From positions 62,001-126,000 of the forward strand of contig FWCC01000043.1 in NCBI GenBank assembly GCA_900169235.1: a stretch of 64,000 nt of DNA, read 5' to 3'. The notes beneath the pieces were generated by a model. The model was given only the letters and a program-made list of their open reading frames with translations. It ran no database searches and was not told the DNA's origin. The stretch's first letter is position 1, and each line of letters starts with the position of its first letter. Of the stretch, positions 23,370 to 34,542 are shown piece after piece. The position numbers and the translations under genes were made by a program. Origin of the DNA: Zarea fungicola. Lineage: Eukaryota; Ascomycota; Sordariomycetes; Hypocreales; Cordycipitaceae.

Positions 23370-25408
23370 ATGGTCATGGAATTCCGGTTACAAGATTTAG
23401 TATCGCCTCAACAGGCAAAGGTTCTTGATGCAATTGAGGAACTACAATCATGCGGAATCAACAAAGCCATTCCATCACTGCAGGTTATTGTAGGTGGTGA
23501 AAAGTGTGCAGGCAAAAGTTCGCTTCTTGCAGCACTCTCAGGTATCCCCTTTGCTTCCAGATCTACCAGATTTCCAGTCGAGATTGTGCTACAAAGAGTC
23601 CCTCGAGCAGTTACTAATGTCCGAATCATTCCTCACTCTTCGCGTAGTGTTGAAGAACAAAAGAAACTTGCCACTTTTTCTCCTAGCATTATTGCCCTTG
23701 ATGATGCCTCTCACTTACAGAACTTATTTAACGAAGCTGCCAAAGCGATGGACCTGTCGACATCCGAAGATGCTCTAGCAAAGGATATACTGAGATTTTC
23801 TATAAAAGGCCCTCAGTGCCCCCATTTGAAGCTCATTGACCTCCCAGGGTTCAATAGCTCTGAAACTGCACCGAATTCCAATGAGGCAAGCATTCAGAAA
23901 GTGGTACAGGGCTATCTCAAAGATCATCCAAGCATTGTACTCGCTGTCGTTTCCACAGAAACGGACTACAAGCTGCAAAATGTGGTAAACTGGGGTCAAG
24001 CTGTGCCAAACTTTGAACGAAACGCTATGGGAGTCATAACAAAGCCAGACAAGCTATGTCTGGCACGAAGCAGGGGAAAGAAATATCTCAAGATGGTCCA
24101 GGATGAGCTTGTGAAGTTTGATCTCGGTTGGCAGATTGTATACACTGCCTGCTCAGCAGGAGGCACACCGGGCTCCCAGAAACACAACGAGGAGTCAGAA
24201 GCAAAATACTTCCATCATAGCATATGGGCAGGGGCTAAATCTTCACGCTTTGACATGGGCATCTCTACGCTGGTTAGCAGAATCCAGGACATTTCATCAC
24301 AAAAAATGAAACACGCGCTACGTCCTCTGATAGATGAGTTGGCTGAGGAATTGGATGTCTGCGAGAAAAAGTTGACGGATCTAGGTCCTGAGCGCCAGAC
24401 CGAGGAGCAGCAGGTCAAATACCTGGCCAAGTGCAGTCAAGATTTTTGTAAAGCAGTCGCCGACTCGGCCGACGGAAAATACGACGTGACAGTTGCCGCT
24501 GAAAATAACTTGACAACGCGAATTCGTGAAATATGCGGAAGACTCGGTCGCCACTACGGCCGGCGGATGGAACAGCACGGCCGACTGCATCGCATCTGGA
24601 CCAAAATGCCTTATACAACGCCCAGATACGGACAGGAGAAGCAAATCCAGCACAAGAATTATATAGCAAAAATTCAGAAGCGCATTGAGAGCTGCCAGGT
24701 CAGAAGTTTGCCTGACGCGGAAGTATCAGATATTGTTGTCGAGCTCTTTCGGGAAGAGTCGAGCCTCTGGGAAGGGTTGACCAAAGATTACATTGCATCG
24801 CTTTCGGTTCACACTCTATTTGCCCTAAAGGGTCATTTGGATAAATCTGTTGTTTCGGCTTCGCGCAAGGCAATCATGGATCGGTTTGTACAGCCGAAGC
24901 TCGAAAAGTTGAAGAGCGATATGAGGGCGCGGCTGGCCGACCTTTTGCGTTCCATCCGCGAGGGCCCTGCAATTTCGTTTGTGTCAACTTTCCAAACACA
25001 GATCGTCAAAGTAAAGTCCGACAGAGCCTCTCGAAATTCGCCTGGTACGTCCCAGTATTCTTTCTGTTGGTCCACTGTCAGCTACCAGACAAATTGCTAA
25101 TGTAAAATCAACTAGATACGTGTAAGAGAATCGCGACGGACACAGTCTCCATCTTGGATTCCTTTTACAAAGTTTCGCTTGCAAGATTCATTGATAATGT
25201 GGCCGTGCAGGTTGTGGAGGACAGCTTGATTCGGCACCTGCCGACCATTTTTAGCATCGATGATGTATTGGATCTGTCCGAAGACCGCTATGCCGAGCTC
25301 GTTGGCGAGTCGCAAGAAGACTTTAAATTGCGCAGGAGCTTAAATAGCAAGATTTCGGCCCTTAAACGAAGCAAGACTACTTTTGAGGAGCTGATTAAGG
25401 AGGCCTAA
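23370..25408 (+). CDS. Dynamin-superfamily (Mx-like) large GTPase
   Basis: Two exons, 23370-25044 and 25116-25408, give 655 aa. The GTPase domain is complete: G1 GGEKCAGKSS (42-51), switch I with T at TRFPVEIVLQR, G3 DLPG (about 160) and G4 TKPD (about 225). A helical middle/stalk region follows, and a C-terminal GED-like helical segment (KRIATDTVSILDSFY onward) comes largely from exon 2. No PH domain or transmembrane segment is seen, which groups it with soluble fungal dynamin-like proteins related to Mx rather than Vps1 or Dnm1. Such proteins oligomerise on membranes and use GTP for remodelling; fungal roles are mostly unknown. An alternative start is Met3. Confidence 0.9.
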
Positions 25409-26519
25409 CTCTGCCTCCACCTTGCATATGAAGATGGCCAGAAACAAGACGATGCTGGGTTGCAGCATGCATACGACGGATTATGGACCCGTATTTGAAC
25501 TGAGATTGAATGGTGAGATTCCTTGAATATTAATCTCACAAGATCTAGCTGCATAGAGAATCGCAACCAAAACGCGCATGCAATTTAGCAGATAATTACA
25601 AGATTTTCGTGGTAGCATTAACATAGCTTTAGCACAGTATTAGCATAGCATTAGCACAGCGGAAATCAGCAGAATTAGAATAGTCAGAAGAATCAGCGGA
25701 AATTATTATTAATGTTTATTTCGAAACGCGAGTATGACATGTTATTCGCTTGGTCTCATTGCCATGTGTCTGCCCTTCGTTTAAGCACCCAGGCTCCGAT
25801 CCTGGTAACAAAAATAAGGCAATACTGAGTAAAGTCTCAACTTTTTGTCACATGGTACAAGTCAGTTTTTCCTTTGAAGTGTCTGCGCTCGTTCAATCTC
25901 AATCCAATGTGACACACATGTGCTTACACATTCTCCCACTAGTTGCCAGGTACCAAACAGCCGAGTGGCCTTCAGAGCCGCCATTGACATCTTACCAGTA
26001 TCCTAATTAGTCTGAAAGCAGCGCTTGGTGTTTTTGCTCTGAGTCAGCCACGGAGTGCACGCCATCACAGCCTCGTGCCAACTTCAACGCCTTCACAGCC
26101 ACCATTAGTTCCTCAGCTGTGCTCGGAAACATATTGCGTCATGTATAGTACGTAAATAACATACGGCTGTGGCTAGCATATTTCTGCTCTTCTCTTCGGA
26201 ACTAGGAACGTCAATGACCTAACTTGGCTGAGTGGAACCGTCGCCCAACAGACGAAGCGCACACATACTGACGCACGAAACGGCCTGGCAAAAATACTGT
26301 AATAGCGAATTGAATTATTTTCCTTTGTTAAAAGGCTAGATGCGGTTATCCGTATTTTTTTTATATAGTTGTTAGTACCGAGAGTGTAAGAACTTACGAG
26401 GGAGCATCATATGTTTCGTATTGGAGGGTCAGATAATTACGTGTTCCCAGGGAGAGAAGAGAATTGATGTATTTATTACATCTACAGTTTATAAATATGA
26501 GAAATTTATTATTCTATAT
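25409..26519. other. Intergenic region, AT-rich, with short repeats
   Basis: No gene-like frame. Around 25615-25662 a unit of about 20 bp with TTAGCACAG and TAGCATAGC words is repeated about twice. Confidence 0.5.
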
Positions 26520-26857
26520 TTAGGTGATATTGGCAAGAACGCGTCCGAGGGACTCCAAGCGCCAATCGGCCATATCCTTTCCAGCAACTCCAAACAAATT
26601 CAACCCCAAATCGAAAATATCATTCTCCACCACTTTTGAGTATGTTAGCAGGCAAATAGACTATTCGGGAAATTGACATACTTTTCGTATGATGAAACAC
26701 CCCACGATACTACCATATTGACTAAATCAGCGTCCCTCTGGCCACTACTTCCGTCGACAGTGCGCTCGACATTGACGGATTTAGGAGCAACGGGACTTGC
26801 AAACACGGCCGTGGCAGCTAGCGTCAAAGTAAGAACGAAGTAAGTAAATCTTTTCAT
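26520..26857 (-). CDS. Small secreted protein, splice form uncertain
   Basis: The frame from ATG 26857 encodes MKRFTYFVLTLTLAATAVFA, a clear signal peptide, then SPVAPKSVNVERTVDGSSGQ. A strong intron (GTATGT donor at 26681, TGCTAAC branch point, CAAAAG acceptor at 26633) follows, but it is phase 2 and gives an immediate stop (62 aa). The only longer open continuation (VENDIFDLGLNLFGVAGKDM...) needs a phase-1 donor such as GTGTTT at 26700, giving about 89 aa ending at 26520. No cysteine pattern or known family was recognised. It could be an effector-like peptide, a peptide precursor or a decayed gene. It lies about 750 bp from the UstYa-like gene on the other strand. Confidence 0.45.
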
Positions 26858-27604
26858 TTTGCAATATAATGGATGGATTGTGCTGAGTGTTGGATGCAAG
26901 TGAAGGACAGACAGGAATGGTGGCAGCTTCGCCATCTACTTATACCCAGATCATGTCCAGTGTTCTCCCAAAAATGATTCCTATTTTGAGCATTTCTTCC
27001 CATCACCTCGTATTAATTGGAATCTTTGTAAGTTGGGTAGATGCCTGCCGCATAGCTTGTTTTGAGAATGATTGGACCGCCAGAGAAAACCACGGACAGC
27101 CACAATACCCACGGGACTTGCGGCGAGCCTCACACTTGACACTTGGAAGGGAACTTTTGTTGCAGTCACAGTACCGGTTACCACTTTTAACATATCTGGA
27201 AAGTTGAATTCACCTGACAGCATGTTGCAGGATGTGATTTACTATTGCATCATACACGAAACGCGTGCCATTCCTCAACTACGCGCTGCAATCCAGATCA
27301 GGGAGCAATGATACCCTTCACTGCGGATGCAAACCCGAACCAACGGACCGAATTACAAGGGACAAGGCTGCAGAGCCGTTCGTATAATGGAGGCTATAGC
27401 CCGGAGCCTCATTTATAACAGGCCCGAAGGGGTTATTACCGCCCGTCGTTTAATTTCTGGCAAGGCTGCGCTAGACATTGTATTTATTAATCCTCCGCCC
27501 GTGGCGCTCGCCACCAGCGCTTAAAGAGTTTGGGGTCCCAGAAGAGACTATAATGCTCATGTTATAGTTTGGTAATTCTATGTTACGGATTTTGATACCT
27601 TGAA
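26858..27604. other. Divergent intergenic region
   Basis: Between the small secreted protein and UstYa-like genes, which are transcribed away from each other. No domain-bearing frame seen. Confidence 0.5.
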
Positions 27605-28736
27605 ATGTTGCTCGATAACGACCACAAGTTTGGCGACATGAACGACGACGACTTGCCGCTGTTGGTAAACACAGGGCGCAAGATTCCGTCCGAAAATGAA
27701 GCAAGGAAGAGTATCCGCAGCATTTGGCTACATATTTCTGTTTCATGCAATTTCATTATTCTCGGCTACATTGTGTATGGTTGGCTTTGCACTGCTCCTT
27801 GTCGAGGGAATTTTGATTTGAAATCCTTCTGTAAGTCTCTTACTGTGTCTCGATGATTGACAATGTCCCCTTACCAATAAGCCTGAAACAGCTCCAGCCT
27901 ACGAGGCAGTTGAAAACGTGCCTACTCTATTTCAGCTTGCGTTGTTGAACGACAGTAGTCCGTACCAAGGCTGGCCAGATGATGACAAGGACCAGCTATG
28001 GCAGGACATGTACAGCAGTACGTATGATTTATTCTCACCATAATGTAAATTAAAGGCTAATCAATACTTTACACCCATATTCTAGAGGGAATGGGTATCC
28101 GGATTGACAAAGACACCGCGGCTCAACTTGTCAACAAAACCGAGCGCATCGCCCAGCCAGGCCTCGAGGAGGATCATGTTGTTGGCCTGGACGTGTTTCA
28201 TCAGTTACATTGCCTGGTTAGCTTTCTGAAATAGCAAATAATACGAAAAAATCAAACTACTGACCAATACAGAATATGCTTCGTCAAGCAATCTATCCAC
28301 GCCGATACAACTCGTCCATCATCCGAGCGGACGGCTCGGTCGATTTCCTGGCCTGGGCACATTTAGGTATCTCCCACACATTTCCTTGCTTAATTAATTT
28401 TTTCGTTTACTTGATTTCTAATACATCTTAGATCACTGCATCGAATCCCTTCGCGCGTCACTTACCTGTTCCGCCGATATTAGTGCCGTCGCGTGGCGGT
28501 GGCTACCAACAAGCAAGATCATGGAGCCTGAGCTACGTAGCATGCACATGTGTCGAAACTTTACCAAAATCCGTGATTGGGCATTTGAGCGCTTCACACC
28601 CGTTACCAATAACAGGGCACACGTGGAGGACGGCGTCATCGTTGACTATTCGGACATGAGCGAGGATCCAGAAAAGGTGGTGGCGGAGAGGCTGGCGAAG
28701 CCGGCATGGTGGAACAAAACTGCAAATGATTTATGA
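27605..28736 (+). CDS. UstYa-like (DUF3328) membrane oxidase family protein
   Basis: Five exons: 27605-27830, 27892-28017, 28086-28216, 28273-28366 and 28432-28736, give 293 aa with all phases matching. One transmembrane segment lies at about 40-60 (VSCNFIILGYIVYGWL). The two hallmark HxxHC motifs are present: HQLHC (exon 3 end) and, across the exon 4/5 junction, HLDHC. UstYa-type proteins catalyse oxidative cyclisation or C-H hydroxylation/chlorination of peptide natural products (ustiloxin, cyclochlorotine) and occasionally other scaffolds, usually within a cluster. No tyrosinase, peptidase or synthetase lies nearby; only a small secreted protein about 0.75 kb away could be a substrate (weak inference). 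An in-frame second Met at 27638 is an alternative start. Confidence 0.87.
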
Positions 28737-31460
28737 TAGAATTTATGATAGAGCTCAATGCAATACTGTTTATACGGCATGTGGTGAGCAAACACAATGC
28801 CACCGGGTCCGTGTTGATGCCAATTCAACCGCAGGACACTTGTGCGTTTCAGACGGACACTAGTAATGCAGCGGCTTCGTATTTTTCTACGTTGCTATTA
28901 CTTGTGTGAGTAGTAGAAAATTGAATATATTTTATTTATTCTATACCGTTGAGTGGCAGGTACACGCTCAGCCCATCCCTCATAACGATCAGGACTACGA
29001 GTGGAGTTCGGGCTCTCACGTAGATAGCAAACAGATATTTCGAGTTGATCCGAGTGTAACCGGTGTACAGGCATTGAAGCAAAGACCATGAAATTAACAT
29101 CTCGCTTGTTTGCATCTCTTCTCCAGCAAGCATTTTAGGTAGCGAGTATGGATGTTGCGGAGAATCACGAGCCCTATTGACAGCATTGCTAACTAATGAG
29201 ACGATGCCATGCATCTTAACGTTACAAAGTCACAGAAATTGGAGTCTCTCGATTAATTGAATCCAGTTAAACAGCCTGTATATTCAACCATATCACTGAT
29301 TTAGGCGTATATCGACGGCTGTTACGTGGGGGCCGAAGCTACCTGCCTCTGCTGCCGTGCCTATCCGTTATACACAGCCATACAGTTGAGTTTTCCGTAA
29401 CTTGTCGGAACCTTGACTTTTCGGCCAGATTTACAGTTAATGCAGGTTTGCTCAACGCAGCATTGGGTAACTGGGACCGCCAGAAGTGGCCAGTTGCCCG
29501 ACTTTCCGCTCAGGGTCAATCATGCAGTCGAGACGTATGTTTAGTGGGCTACAGTTTATCCAGCTACCGCATGAGCCAACCGAAATTTGTAATGTGATCA
29601 AACAGATGCGGACGTGGATAGCCAAGGTCAGGACTGTTCGCATAGGGTGCGACGGATGAAGCATGCGAATGTCACTCTACCACACGGCCGGCCGATTTAC
29701 AACCTTTGTTTTGAAATAGTACAATAATATGGTTAGTCTGAAATTCACTTCAATTTCATATTCATGTACATGGATTTCAGCTCGGATAAGGTACAAAACT
29801 AGCGGTGGTTGCACAGCACGATAGTTACCCCAGAGTGCAACCATCGGGAATTACGGCAGTGTAACAGTGTGACCTGTGCCGACTCTGTTTTCAAATTCCT
29901 TAAAACCCAACTAAACTGCCGTGAATGAGAGTATTTTTAATGGTGACGTGCCGTCTTTCAGTGCATCATTGAACAAGGGCCCTTTGCCGACGAGGCAGTC
30001 TTCCGCTTCGACTTACGTCGCAACCATTGCGATTTCTAGCCAGACGTGCAGGACAAACAACGGGGTGCCCCAATAAGAACGACTGCCAAGAGATTTCCAT
30101 TTGGAGAAATGGCTTGATTTGATTCAAGCTCTCTCTGAAATTGCCAAGTGAGCATTTTCACGGGGACACTAGCAGCGCAACATGCAGCAGGCAACCGCGC
30201 AACTGACTGACTCCCGGCCAGCTCGTTTATCTTTTTTTTATCTAGACTTGTAGCGGTATAGGTAACAGGGTTTGAAATGAATGCAACCTCTCATTTGTAG
30301 CGTGCGAGGCAGCCGTCGCTGTAAAGTCTGTAGCCGTCTGCCCACTCACACTCAACACCAATGTGATTGGAGTTGCATGAAGGCTTCATGCACGACGGGA
30401 GGCTGCAGGTCACGGGCAAAAAATACGCCATGGGCTCAGAATCAAACCCTGCTTGCCAGAGGCAACCTGGCAAACGAATTGTGGAATATCCCGGTACTCT
30501 GGCTCACCGGTGAGGAGTCTTGTTTTTTCTGTTTGCGATATCCACGCAATGCATTTACAACGCACCAGTGTACTCTGTAAATGCAGCAAGCAACCACCTC
30601 GTTTGTATTCACTGTGGGACATCTTTCTCCGCACATATATGCGGAATCTCACAGCATATACCTACAAGTGACAGGACTGTAGTACAGTGTGTGATGTGTT
30701 ACATGCGTTACACCACATTGCGCTTTAACCCAATGCCAGCACTGACCACACATCCATCAGGTAGGTTTCCGGACGCGCAAACATTCAGCACCACGCAAAG
30801 ACGGTACGGATAACACGTAATTTATTCAGCTCCTTATGCTTTTATCTAGACTATGCATGGGTTAACGGCTGAAATGGGGCCATTGGGCAACAATCATGGA
30901 AACTCGCGTGAGGCGGCCTCATCCTGCCACCTGATCCCAGACGTGTCTATAGCAAACAACAAGTGCATTGCCACTAGAAACCGGTAGTTTCTTAATTGGT
31001 ATGGGTTTCGTTTTGTGGAGACTAACAGTGTTGTTTGATTGACCAAGATCGAATGAGCATGAGGCTGCCAATTCGTGGCTTGTGGACGAGGTCAACCCTT
31101 GCCAATGCCAGAGGTCAGTCTTCATATTCTGATGGCCATAAACGATGGAAGGATTTAAGACTTGGCGTATCCCGCTCAATAATCTTCTTTCGATATCATC
31201 TTTAACAAGACCCAAAGAACTTTGACCTCCAACACTCACACTTGTACCCATCATCATTTCTCTTCATTCGCTGCATTGATTCCTCTTTGCCCATTATTTG
31301 TCAGTTAATTTTATTTTTGATTTGTATTACTTCTGCCCACTCCAGCTCGTTAGCCTGTTTGCCTTTTTTCTTTCTCACCATCACTCTGTTCTGCATATTC
31401 AAGGCCTCATTCTGTTAAACTCCTCATTGTCACTCTTCATTTTCCGACCAAAGTTGCGTC
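28737..31460. other. Gene-poor region (2.7 kb)
   Basis: All frames are short and domain-free on both strands. The sequence is mildly AT-rich, without clear tandem repeats or terminal inverted repeats. The last 400 bp is pyrimidine-rich and probably the promoter/5' UTR of the downstream gene. Confidence 0.5.
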
Positions 31461-32696
31461 ATGACCGACTTTCTGTTTGAGAGCATCCGGGCCGGTCCAG
31501 ACGGCGCCCACATTCTCGCCTCCTGGTGCGGCGTTCTCTTCTCCGTCTCCATCGACATTGACGAGATGCCTGAAAATGAGGCCGACGACAGGCCCACGCA
31601 GCGCATCACCCGCCTCGTCCAGCGCCTCGTCAACGAGCCCATGTCCGACCAGAGGTACGGCGAAATCACGCAGGACATCATCTGCCGCATCCTCTGCGCC
31701 GGCTGCTACCTCCTCCGGGGCTACATTGCCGGCTTCCGCACCACGCCGGTGTCTCCCCAACTCCGTGACCATCTGTTCCTCCCTATCCCGTACCTACGGT
31801 ACATGGAGGGCACCGACGGCAACGACAGGGCCACTCTGGAGTTTGTTGACGCGCCCAACCGGTACTTCCCCGCGGAAGTCAAGCACGCTCACCCGGGCGC
31901 CGACAAGCTCAACTTTGATATTGACCCGGACCTGGACGAGTTTCACGTCAACCAGGTGCACGTGCTCGAGTCGCTCGTCCATGACCCGGCCGTCGACCAC
32001 GTCGCCTGCAAGGTGCTCGTCGACGGCGAGGAGATGTTTTGCAAGGCCGAGCGCGGCGGCATCGCCTTTGGCAACTCGGTCGTCGGCAAGGACTTTGAGA
32101 CGATGCTCCAGATCCGCGCCGCCGTCAAGGCTAGAAGCACCAAGACGGACGACAGCGGCGGTGGCAAGGAGGAGGCGGAGGAGGAACCGCAGGAGGAGCA
32201 CCAAGACGAGGGGGAGCAGACCAAGGAGACGCCGCCACTGGCCGAGATGCCGCCACCGGGGCCTCTGCGGGTGCCTGGTCTCCGCGGCGTCCTTCGCCAT
32301 CCCATCGAGGGCCATGTCATTGGTTTCCTCCGCGACTGGGTGCCCGGCGCGAGCCTGGCGTCGTACGACATGGCGGACGTCCCCGTCAAGCAGCGCGAGG
32401 CGTGGGACCACCAGGTCGCCGCGACCATCTGCCAGCTCCATGATTTTCGTGCCTACTGGGGCACAGCGGACGCTGAGAGTATCATCATTGACGGCAACGA
32501 CGAGGCTTGGCTCGTCGATTTTGGGGCCCGCGTCAACTTGGGTTTGCGTCGCGAAACGGCTGACGCTCGCGACGGCGACTGGGAGGACTACGAGGAGTTG
32601 TGCTACGAAATGCAAATTGCGCATCAGTCGTCTGATTCCGAAGAGACTGTTGGAGAAGCTCAGGAGGATGACGGCGAGGACGACATAGATGTATGA
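31461..32696 (+). CDS. Fungal kinase-like protein, probable pseudokinase
   Basis: Intronless, 411 aa. The C-terminal part resembles the catalytic half of fungal kinase-fold proteins: IIIDGNDEAWLVDFG carries the DFG motif. In related fungal proteins the preceding loop usually reads WGDxKxxNVLID; here it reads WGTADAESIIID, so the catalytic Asp is Thr and the Mg-binding Asn is Ser. An acidic Glu-rich insert (about 230-265) separates the halves, and the C-terminus is also strongly acidic. No signal peptide or membrane segment. It is therefore probably catalytically dead and acts by binding; partners unknown. Codon use is very GC-rich at third positions compared with the AT-rich flanks. Confidence 0.7.
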   Translation: MTDFLFESIRAGPDGAHILASWCGVLFSVSIDIDEMPENEADDRPTQRITRLVQRLVNEPMSDQRYGEITQDIICRILCAGCYLLRGYIAGFRTTPVSPQLRDHLFLPIPYLRYMEGTDGNDRATLEFVDAPNRYFPAEVKHAHPGADKLNFDIDPDLDEFHVNQVHVLESLVHDPAVDHVACKVLVDGEEMFCKAERGGIAFGNSVVGKDFETMLQIRAAVKARSTKTDDSGGGKEEAEEEPQEEHQDEGEQTKETPPLAEMPPPGPLRVPGLRGVLRHPIEGHVIGFLRDWVPGASLASYDMADVPVKQREAWDHQVAATICQLHDFRAYWGTADAESIIIDGNDEAWLVDFGARVNLGLRRETADARDGDWEDYEELCYEMQIAHQSSDSEETVGEAQEDDGEDDIDV

Positions 32697-33154
32697 TTTC
32701 CACTGCTGTCTGGAAAAAGCTCTGAAATCCTGACACAAGACGAAAGGAACAGAATGAGACGAATTGAGTTGGAGAGAAAATATCACATGCCAAAAAAAGA
32801 GGAAAACGTCAAACATAACAAAAAAAAAACAACTCAACACAACAACATTCCAAAAAAAAAAATAGAGGCTCAATGTGTTCTTCTGAATATTCATTTGCTT
32901 GGTAGTAGTTCGGACCTTTGGTTAGTTAGTCTTTCACATAAAAAAATATAAAGCAACTTCTAGGTTCCAAATTAACTTTCTTGCAGTGATGTTCTAATAA
33001 TTAGAGTAAAAGTAAAATCTATAAACGCTTCCAAGTAAATGTTAAGGAAATTGTAAAAAGAATGATGGTCTGTATCCAAGAAAGAGAAACGAAAAAAAGC
33101 ACCACCCTGCTCTAAATATGCTCCTACCATATTACAACACATTGTAACCAATTC
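32697..33154. other. Convergent 3' intergenic region
   Basis: A-rich tracts (32796-32866) and AT-rich sequence between two convergent genes; fits 3' UTRs and poly(A) signals. Confidence 0.5.
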
Positions 33155-34542
33155 TTAAACAGTAGCATGCTCTTTGCTTTTAACCGCAGCATCGGCCGCA
33201 GTAGCACTCTCAAATCTAGGAAAATTAAAACGTCGCTTGACGTCGTCTAATATCGGTCCAGTAGGATAGTCACCCTCCATGCTATCGTGATCGCAGCAGG
33301 GCGAGTGCTTGATTGGGAAGAGCCATGTCAGCGGGCTGTGGCCCATGACCGAGGTCCAGTTTCGCGCAAAGCCCAAGTCCCACGGATTTTCGCGGGACTC
33401 GAGCCGCAAAATGGCAAACTTGTGCTGGGCCCTTTGGTCTCGAGGAGTCGTTTCCGGCACAGCCGATACCACGCCACCAGGAGCGCCGGTAGCCGGGGCC
33501 GGCGGTAGTAGCTGGGGCTGCTGCAGCGGATACACTATGGTCGAGTAGTGGCTCGAAGGAAGTGTTTCAAGCGGTATCCGAACGGCAAGGTAGGAGATGC
33601 GATTACGAGAAAACATGTCAATGTTGGTCATGTTGTTGAGGATGTAGCGCAGGGACGTCAGAGCCATGCCGGCGCTGAAGAGGATGAAAAAGGCCGACAG
33701 CACCAGGCCGGCGACGACCCATCCGTCGGGCGAACTGCGCTCTTTAGACTGCTGGCTGATGGTATAGCCTGTAAGAGCAAGGGTTGCCGCGCAGTACAGG
33801 GCGCAGTAGAAGGTGAATTGCGCAAAGAAGTTGAATGCTGTCAGAAGGTGTTAGCCTGTTATACCCATGCCAATGTCGCGAAATGCTACTTGCAAGTTTC
33901 AGACACCATTCCTCCCACCCAGGGACAGAGGTGGTCCATTTTTCGCACACAGCGACCGAGCTCACTCGAATGGTGCGCACGATCTGGCTTCCATTGCCGA
34001 CAGCCCGAACACCACTTGGGCCGACCATCTGCCTCACACACAAAGACGTCTTTGCTGTAAAACTTCTCCAGACCGGGGCTGTCTGGGTTCATGTCCGGCG
34101 GCGTCCACGCCTCAGCCTCGATATCCGGATCCTGTCCGCGTCTCCTTCTCCTTCGTCTTGGCGGTGGCGGCAGGGGCTGCTTCTCGTTGTTGCTGTCTGG
34201 GGGGTTGACTAGCGGCACCAAGCCTGGGTTGCGTATGACTGTGGTAAAGGTTCGTAGGTAGGCCGCCTGTGTGAGGAAGAAGAGGATGAAGTACAAGACA
34301 ATCATGCCAGCACCAAAGGCAGTGCGACCCTTGTCGCGGATGTAGTACTGGACTGTTCGAGATCACGTAAGTAGATGGACAAGAGGAGGCAACACGGTGA
34401 AGTCGGGGCCGGCGAGCTTCGTACCACAGATATGACCGACATAGATGTACGTCGCAACGACAAAGGTGCATAGTATGAATATCGGAATCAAGCGTATGGC
34501 AATGCGAGTCGACGCTCGGTTGCTTGCGGCTGGCTGGGCCAT
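33155..34542 (-). CDS. PFA5: Protein S-acyltransferase, Pfa5-like, with DHLC motif
   Basis: Three exons: 34542-34425, 34352-33894 and 33837-33155, give 419 aa. Membrane segments lie at about 15-40 and 45-75, with two more after the cysteine-rich domain. The zinc-binding CRD has [20 protein letters not shown] then [10 protein letters not shown]: the catalytic tetrapeptide is DHLC instead of DHHC (DHYC is known in yeast Akr1, Akr2 and Pfa5). The C-terminal NPWDLG and NWTSVMG blocks match Pfa5 proteins. It should attach palmitate to cysteines of membrane proteins, probably at the vacuole or plasma membrane. The second intron uses a GC donor (GCAAGT at 33893): only this gives SETSFNFFAQF in frame. 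Confidence 0.9.

Noticed and set aside
25745..25805. tRNA T-arm-like stem (CCAGG...CCTGG)
   Set aside because: Loop does not match TTCRANY and no D-arm or anticodon arm folds upstream.
31477..32688. 403-aa plus-strand frame overlapping the pseudokinase gene
   Set aside because: Ser/Thr/Arg-rich shadow frame caused by strong GC bias at third positions of the real gene.
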